From Crocinitomicaceae bacterium (GTDB taxonomy: Bacteria; Bacteroidota; Bacteroidia; Flavobacteriales_D; Crocinitomicaceae): a stretch of DNA of 11,381 nt. The stretch lies in assembly GCA_023264075.1 (NCBI GenBank), contig JALQTG010000128.1, positions 1 through 11,381 of the forward strand. Direction: 5' to 3'. The notes under the pieces were generated by a model that was not told the DNA's origin, did not search any database, and saw only the letters and a list, made by a program, of their open reading frames with translations. Positions 7,878 through 11,381 of this stretch are shown here, in pieces. A program made the position numbers and the translations under genes. Each line of letters starts with the position of its first letter. Position 1 is the stretch's first letter.

Positions 7878-7900
7878 ATCAAAATGTTTTATTTCTAAAA

Positions 7901-8650
7901 TTAAGAGCGATCAGCTTCGTAAAGTAATTTAGTGTTGTGTTTAAGTGTTCTGAAAACCAAAGATATTGCAATCGCGACAGTCAGTCCTATTCCGTAATAT
8001 GGGCGATAAATAATTTCCCCGGTCATGAACCAGTCTCTGAGAAAGTCTACGAATAAAAAACCAAGTATCGTAGCTGTTACTCCACTGTATTCTCGTCTTA
8101 AGATAGTCTTCAAAGAAAAGGGGATGTGTGTTTTTTCGTAGTTTTTCCAACTTGGAATAAAAGCTGGAACTTTTAGCGACCAATCTAAATAATCTTGTCC
8201 AAATTTACGTTCTAGAAAGCGTTCTTCGGCAAACATGATACGCTCATAATAGAGCCAAAAAGCGAGTGATACCAATAAAAAGAACCATATATTCATAGTA
8301 TATACGACAATTCCTATCCACATAAAATAGTTGCCTACGTAAAGCGGGTGGCGCATAGTGGAGTATATACCTTTTGTATTGAGCGCTTCCGCAACTTGCT
8401 CCTTTGTATTTCTACCCGACGTATTTTTATTACTTGTCCCAATTGCAATGGATCGAATCACTAGTCCAAATAAGGAAAGAAATGCGGAAAACAGTAATAA
8501 TGCTGGATAGGTCCAGTCACAGTTAACAAACCACGTGTAATTAGTAAAGTACACCACTGGAATTGCAGAAAGAAATAGTACGACAGGAATTTGACCTCTG
8601 TAACGAAACAAGATGTTCCCAGAAGACTCAAAAGAATGTAATAATGCCAT
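7901..8650 (-). CDS. Isoprenylcysteine carboxyl methyltransferase-family membrane protein
   Basis: A 249-residue polytopic inner-membrane protein with hydrophobic segments near residues 20-37, 48-70, 105-119, 121-135, 190-207 and 218-234. The signature of the ICMT/phospholipid methyltransferase family is present: RHPLYVGNY (100-108), then YYERIMFAEERFLERKFGQDYLDW (134-157), whose Arg-His and Glu residues bind S-adenosylmethionine in characterised members. Bacterial members are not known to methylate prenylated proteins; lipids or other hydrophobic acceptors are more likely, and this substrate is unknown. It is probably the first gene of a three-gene unit with the prolyl isomerase and DUF5686 genes, which points to an envelope role. 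The C-terminal ~70 residues add a membrane pair beyond the core domain. The ATG at 8650 is supported by the immediate MALLHSF start and the absence of further coding sequence upstream. Confidence 0.85.
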   Translation of the reverse strand: MALLHSFESSGNILFRYRGQIPVVLFLSAIPVVYFTNYTWFVNCDWTYPALLLFSAFLSLFGLVIRSIAIGTSNKNTSGRNTKEQVAEALNTKGIYSTMRHPLYVGNYFMWIGIVVYTMNIWFFLLVSLAFWLYYERIMFAEERFLERKFGQDYLDWSLKVPAFIPSWKNYEKTHIPFSLKTILRREYSGVTATILGFLFVDFLRDWFMTGEIIYRPYYGIGLTVAIAISLVFRTLKHNTKLLYEADRS

Positions 8651-8864
8651 TAGTTAATTTTAAAAGTGCTAAAATAATACATTTCTTAGGAAGCTTCGCA
8701 TAAAAGTGGAACTCCTTGCGTGATCTACAGAAGATGCCTACCTGTATCATTTCAATAAAGAAGTAGGAATTGTGTTTTTACGTCATTGTAACAAAAGTAG
8801 CTGTAAGCTCCTCAGATTGTCCCGACCTTTGTATCGTCATTTAAAACTATTAAAACGAAAGAGT
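8651..8864. promoter_or_regulatory. Divergent intergenic region between envelope operon and sulfur operon
   Basis: These 214 nt separate two gene sets read in opposite directions and should hold both promoters. On the plus strand GACCTTTG (8824-8831) matches TAnnTTTG at all but the first base and lies 33 nt before the start at 8865, but no good TTG is found at the right distance. On the minus strand TATTTTAG around 8672-8679 is a one-mismatch candidate. I see no strong palindrome that would suggest a CstR/CsoR-type operator, and no small gene. Confidence 0.35.
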
Positions 8865-10277
8865 ATGAGAATAGAACAAATTTATACAGGATGCTTGGCT
8901 CAAGGAGCTTATTACATTGTGTCCAACGGAGAAGCAGCAATCATTGATCCGTTGCGTGAAACGAAACCATATCTTGAAAGATTAGAGAAAGACGGGGTTA
9001 AATTGAAATATATTTTTGAAACGCATTTTCATGCAGACTTCGTTTCTGGCCACGTTGATTTATCAAAAGCAACTGGTGCACCAATTATTTATGGTCCGAA
9101 TGCGAATCCTGAGTACGACGCTATTATTGCTGAAGATGGTGAGTTGTTCAACTTGGGTGGGGTAACTTTTAAAGTGCTTCATACTCCTGGGCACACAATG
9201 GAGTCGACTACATATTTGTTAAAGGATGAAAATGGGAAGGATCATGCAATTTTTTCTGGCGATACGTTATTCTTAGGAGATGTTGGTCGACCAGACTTAG
9301 CGCAAAAAGCGGCTTCGATGACACAAGAAGAGTTGGCGGGGACGCTGTACGATAGCTTGATGAATAAAATTATGCCTTTGGCGGATGATGTAACAGTTTA
9401 TCCTGCTCACGGAGCTGGTTCTGCATGTGGTAAAAACATGATGAAAGAAACGGTAGATAGCTTAGGAAACCAGAAGAAAGTAAATTATGCATTGAATCAA
9501 CCATCTAAAGAAGCTTTCATTGCTGCTGTAACAGATGGTTTACTTCCTCCTCCAGCTTATTTCGGAGCGAACGTAGCGATGAATAAAAAGGGGTACGAAA
9601 ACGTAGATAAAGTAATTGCACAAGGATTAACAGCATTGAACTCTAAAGAGTTTGAAACGGCTGCTGAAGCAATAGGAGCATTAATTCTAGACACCCGTGA
9701 TAACGGTGATTTTGCTAAAGGGTTCATTCCTCAGTCCATCAATATTGGACTGAATGGTGATTTTGCTCCTTGGGTAGGAGATTTAGTGGGAGATGTTAAA
9801 CTACCAATTTTGTTAGTGACTTATCCTGGTGCCGAAGAGGAAACGATTACACGATTGACCCGAATAGGTTTCGATAATGTAATCGGATATATCGATGGTG
9901 GTTTTGATGCATGGAAAGCAGATGGAAATGAAGTTGATACCGTTTATCGAATTGCGGCTAATGAGTTTAAATCAAGACTGAAAATTGGAGAGAGCGTAGT
10001 TTATGATGTGAGAAAGTCCTCTGAATATGAAGCTGAACACGTAGAAGAAGCGTACAGTAGACCTTTGGCAAGCATTAACGAGTGGGTGAAAGATATCAAC
10101 CCAAAAGAACATTTCTTCCTGCACTGTGCGGGTGGTTACAGAAGTATGATTGCTGCAAGTATTCTTCAGTCGCGTGGATATAGAAATTTTACTGAAATTG
10201 AAGGCGGATTCAAAGCAATTGATGAAGCAGGAGTGGCGAAGACAGATTTTGTTTGCCAATCTAAAGTAATGAAATAA
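8865..10277 (+). CDS. CstB-like persulfide dioxygenase-sulfurtransferase (MBL, pseudo-rhodanese, rhodanese)
   Basis: A 470-residue cytoplasmic enzyme of three domains. The metallo-beta-lactamase domain (~1-235) has THFHADF (53-59), H110 in TPGH, D133 in SGDTLF and H182 in PAHGAGSACG, a ligand set matching the mononuclear-iron persulfide dioxygenases (ETHE1 group); C188 lies next to this site. A rhodanese-like domain follows (~262-355) but has TYPGAEE where the catalytic cysteine loop should be, so it is a pseudo-rhodanese. The C-terminal rhodanese (~363-462) has an intact loop, C421 in HCAGGYRS. This is the CstB order; characterised CstB enzymes oxidise low-molecular-weight persulfides and transfer sulfur, releasing thiosulfate or sulfite. 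The ATG at 8865 is chosen because MRIEQIYTGCLAQ is the family's usual N-terminus; an in-frame ATG at 8772 would add 31 Arg/Lys-rich residues unlike the family. It heads an operon of rhodanese and HMA genes. Confidence 0.93.
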   Translation: MRIEQIYTGCLAQGAYYIVSNGEAAIIDPLRETKPYLERLEKDGVKLKYIFETHFHADFVSGHVDLSKATGAPIIYGPNANPEYDAIIAEDGELFNLGGVTFKVLHTPGHTMESTTYLLKDENGKDHAIFSGDTLFLGDVGRPDLAQKAASMTQEELAGTLYDSLMNKIMPLADDVTVYPAHGAGSACGKNMMKETVDSLGNQKKVNYALNQPSKEAFIAAVTDGLLPPPAYFGANVAMNKKGYENVDKVIAQGLTALNSKEFETAAEAIGALILDTRDNGDFAKGFIPQSINIGLNGDFAPWVGDLVGDVKLPILLVTYPGAEEETITRLTRIGFDNVIGYIDGGFDAWKADGNEVDTVYRIAANEFKSRLKIGESVVYDVRKSSEYEAEHVEEAYSRPLASINEWVKDINPKEHFFLHCAGGYRSMIAASILQSRGYRNFTEIEGGFKAIDEAGVAKTDFVCQSKVMK

Positions 10278-10287
10278 AAAAAGTAAT

Positions 10288-10340
10288 AGGTTACAGGTTA
10301 CAGGTTGCAGGTTTGCAACCTGCAACCTGCAACTTGAAAC
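10288..10340. repeat. Heptamer-based inverted repeat (AGGTTAC/AGGTTGC) inside the sulfur operon
   Basis: The left side is a direct array of 7-mers, AGGTTAC (10288-10294), AGGTTAC (10295-10301), AGGTTGC (10302-10308) and a partial AGGTT (10309-10313). The right side is the reverse complement series GCAACCT (10315-10321), GCAACCT (10322-10328) and GCAACTT (10329-10335). Together they form arms 10290-10313 and 10317-10340 around a TGC loop: 24 positions with two mismatches and one G:T pair, including a perfect 13-bp core (10301-10313 with 10317-10329). It fills most of the 77-nt gap between the dioxygenase stop and the rhodanese start. No T-run follows on the plus strand, so it is not an ordinary terminator for this operon; on the minus strand a T-run does lie beyond it, but no minus-strand gene ends here. 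Its composition differs sharply from the AT-rich flanks. Confidence 0.85.
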
Positions 10341-10354
10341 AAAAACAGATAATT

Positions 10355-10666
10355 ATGGGATTTTTTGATTTTTTAATGGGAAGTTCAACCTCAAGTGAAG
10401 AGTTGACAAAATTGATTCAAGATGGAGCAATGTTAGTAGACGTTCGTTCTCCTGGAGAATTTAGCACGGGAAGTGCAAAAGGAGCTGTAAACATTCCACT
10501 GGATAGAATAGGGAATAGTTTAGAGAAGTTTAAGAACAAGTCGCACATTATTGTGTTTTGTAGAAGTGGAAACCGATCTGGTCAAGCGAAGTCCATCTTG
10601 GAAAGAAATGGGTTTACCAACGTAACAAACGGCGGGACATGGGATCAAGTGGCTGCGCTCGTTTAA
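10355..10666 (+). CDS. Single-domain cytoplasmic rhodanese (sulfurtransferase)
   Basis: A 103-residue protein made of one rhodanese domain. It has the entry motif VDVRSPGEF (28-36), GAVNIPLD (43-50) and an intact active-site loop with C69 (FCRSGNRSG), expected to carry sulfur as a persulfide. There is no signal peptide; the N-terminus MGFFDFLMG is a short amphipathic stretch that might touch membranes or partners. The ATG at 10355 is preferred because the open frame upstream reads only through the inverted repeat from a TTG and shows nothing rhodanese-like. It is downstream of the CstB-like gene and 10 nt before a second rhodanese gene that resembles it closely. It probably accepts or donates sulfur around the dioxygenase; the exact acceptor is not deducible. 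The sequence is intact and of normal length for a stand-alone rhodanese. Confidence 0.93.
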   Translation: MGFFDFLMGSSTSSEELTKLIQDGAMLVDVRSPGEFSTGSAKGAVNIPLDRIGNSLEKFKNKSHIIVFCRSGNRSGQAKSILERNGFTNVTNGGTWDQVAALV

Positions 10667-10676
10667 TAAAAGCGGT

Positions 10677-11045
10677 ATGAAGAAATTAAAAACATTTATT
10701 GTTGTGACGATGCTCTTGTTGGCTCCTGTCTTGTTGGCTTCTTCCTGTGAAAGCGAGGTGGATGAATCAACTGGAATCAATACAGAGCAACAAGAACCGA
10801 AGAACAGTGTCATCATTGATGTGCGTACTGTAGGGGAGTTCAATAGTGGTGCGATTGAGGGTGCTATAAATATTCCGCTAGATCAGTTAGAGAATAGGCT
10901 TGATTTAGTTAGGGATTACGACGAAATTATTGTATATTGTCAAAGCGGTGCTCGAAGCGCTCGAGCGAAGCAATTATTGAAAAATGCTGGGTTTGTTAAT
11001 GTGATAGACGGAGGCGGAATTCAACAAATGCAAAAAAATAAATAA
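10677..11045 (+). CDS. Rhodanese-domain protein with lipoprotein-type signal peptide
   Basis: A 122-residue envelope rhodanese. Residues 1-23 are a positively charged then hydrophobic export signal ending in LLASSC; C24 is the likely lipidated cysteine, although alanine at -3 makes the lipobox imperfect. The residues after it (ESEVDES) are acidic, which recalls the surface-export signals of Bacteroidota lipoproteins; surface exposure is only inferred. The rhodanese domain (~43-115) has IDVRTVGEF (47-55), GAINIPLD (62-69) and an intact loop with C88 (YCQSGARSA). Compared by eye with the preceding cytoplasmic rhodanese, about 45% of positions in the domain are identical, so the pair probably arose by duplication followed by gain of an export signal. 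The gene starts 10 nt after the cytoplasmic copy and ends 1 nt before the HMA gene, so all are one transcript. It would handle sulfane sulfur outside the inner membrane. Confidence 0.92.
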   Translation: MKKLKTFIVVTMLLLAPVLLASSCESEVDESTGINTEQQEPKNSVIIDVRTVGEFNSGAIEGAINIPLDQLENRLDLVRDYDEIIVYCQSGARSARAKQLLKNAGFVNVIDGGGIQQMQKNK

Positions 11046-11046
11046 T

Positions 11047-11319
11047 ATGATGAGCTGGACAGTAGAAGTAGAGAATATGAGTTGTGGGGGGTGTGTAAAT
11101 ACAATTACGAAAGGATTACACACTATCGCTGGAGTTGGTGAAGTAAGCGTTGGCCTAGAAAAAGGCGTTATTAAAGTAGGTGGTGAGTTTGACGAAAGTC
11201 AGGTGCTTGATAAACTCAGTAAAATGGGTTATCCTCAAAAAGGAAACAACACACTACTTAAACAAGCGAAAAGCTTCGTGAGCTGCGCAACTGGAAAAAT
11301 GTCTGGTTCTGATAATTAG
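11047..11319 (+). CDS. Small HMA-domain (heavy-metal-associated) protein with cysteine-bearing tail
   Basis: A 90-residue cytoplasmic protein. Residues ~3-64 are a ferredoxin-like HMA fold: VEVENMSCGGCVNTITKGL (metal site C13-x2-C16), GVGEVSVGLEKGVIKVGG and a final ESQVLDKLSKMGYP. Such proteins bind Cu(I) or related soft metals through the CxxC pair and act as chaperones or as domains of copper ATPases. The ~25 residues after the fold (65-90) are an extension with a third cysteine, C80 (SFVSCATG), not part of the standard ~65-70-residue module. The gene starts 1 nt after the lipoprotein rhodanese stop, so it belongs to the sulfur operon; no copper ATPase is in view. Its cysteines might therefore serve sulfur transfer or copper-sulfide protection; both are inference. 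Translation could start at either of the first two Met codons (11047 or 11050). Confidence 0.9.
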   Translation: MMSWTVEVENMSCGGCVNTITKGLHTIAGVGEVSVGLEKGVIKVGGEFDESQVLDKLSKMGYPQKGNNTLLKQAKSFVSCATGKMSGSDN

Positions 11320-11345
11320 TCCTATCAGCTTTTGGTAAATACATC

Positions 11346-11359
11346 CAATTAATTAATTG
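11346..11359. repeat. Perfect 14-bp palindrome upstream of the last gene
   Basis: CAATTAATTAATTG is a perfect palindrome 5 nt before the ATG at 11365 and 26 nt after the HMA gene stop. It is all A/T apart from its end bases, so chance is a real possibility in this AT-rich gap. It could be an operator, or simply an AT-rich leader. Confidence 0.3.
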
Positions 11360-11364
11360 TGAAA

Positions 11365-11381
11365 ATGAAAGTTTTAATACC
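11365..11381 (+). CDS. Start of a further same-strand gene (partial, cut by window edge)
   Basis: ATG AAA GTT TTA ATA follows a 45-nt gap after the HMA gene and is preceded by an A-rich GTGAAA, typical of starts in this window. Only MKVLI is visible. A GTG two codons earlier (11359) is an in-frame alternative start. Nothing can be said of the product. Its position makes it a candidate fifth member of the sulfur operon. Confidence 0.4.

Noticed and set aside
7941..8183. Minus-strand open frame in another phase inside the methyltransferase-like gene
   Set aside because: Entirely inside a gene whose real frame carries the family motifs and membrane segments.
8772..8864. A 31-codon N-terminal extension of the CstB-like protein starting from an upstream ATG
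   Set aside because: It is rich in Arg, Lys, Leu and Cys, unlike the family N-terminus, and covers the probable promoter; MRIEQIYTG at 8865 is the natural start.
9972..10325. Minus-strand open frame of 117 codons opposite the CstB-like C-terminus
   Set aside because: Antisense to the active rhodanese domain and starts in the inverted repeat; no motif.
10288..10340. Reading the heptamer hairpin as a Rho-independent terminator of the CstB-like gene, or as a CRISPR repeat
   Set aside because: No T-run follows on the plus strand, and there are no spacers or regularly repeated long units; it is a single palindromic element.
10313..10354. Upstream extension of the cytoplasmic rhodanese from a TTG
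   Set aside because: It reads through the right arm of the inverted repeat and shows no rhodanese-like residues.
10520..10843. Minus-strand open frame spanning the two rhodanese genes
   Set aside because: Antisense to both conserved domains; its frame is a by-product of their codon pattern.

Overview
The window looks like chromosomal DNA of a member of the Bacteroidota, most likely Flavobacteriales. The evidence is a protein with a type IX secretion (T9SS) C-terminal sorting domain, a DUF5686-type outer-membrane protein, an RprX/RprY-like two-component pair, promoter elements matching the Bacteroidota -7 consensus TAnnTTTG, A-rich leaders without Shine-Dalgarno sequences, and low GC. The genus cannot be fixed from this stretch; Crocinitomicaceae/Fluviicola-like is a guess.

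Layout. (1) 1-2249, minus strand: a sensor kinase (GTG start) followed with an 8-nt overlap by its OmpR-family response regulator, which runs off the left edge. (2) 2250-2474: a divergent intergenic region with a 10-bp-arm inverted repeat and a clear TTG/TACATTTG promoter driving (3) 2475-3227, a small secreted T9SS cargo protein, closed by a strong hairpin terminator at 3246-3274. (4) 3273-4292, minus: a radical SAM/SPASM protein whose stop codon lies in the terminator T-run and whose start abuts a TACATTTG element, suggesting a leaderless message. (5) 8650-4372, minus: a tight three-gene unit of an isoprenylcysteine-methyltransferase-type membrane protein, an exported cyclophilin-FKBP double prolyl isomerase, and a DUF5686 outer-membrane protein. 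This reads as cell-envelope biology, with a folding factor directly next to a probable beta-barrel client.

(6) 8865-11319, plus: a sulfur-handling operon. The first gene encodes a CstB-like enzyme with a metallo-beta-lactamase persulfide dioxygenase domain, a degenerate rhodanese domain and an active rhodanese domain. A 53-bp heptamer-based inverted repeat follows, then a cytosolic single-domain rhodanese, a lipoprotein-anchored rhodanese paralogue, and a small HMA (MSCGGC) metal/thiol-binding protein with a cysteine-bearing tail. Together they suggest detoxification or trafficking of persulfide sulfur in the cytoplasm and the envelope, possibly coupled to copper. A further same-strand gene seems to begin at 11365 and is cut by the window edge.

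The points most worth a second look are the heptamer repeat hairpin inside the sulfur operon, the paired inside/outside rhodaneses with the HMA protein, and the dual-family prolyl isomerase next to an outer-membrane protein. No tRNA, rRNA, CRISPR array, transposase or integrase was seen.
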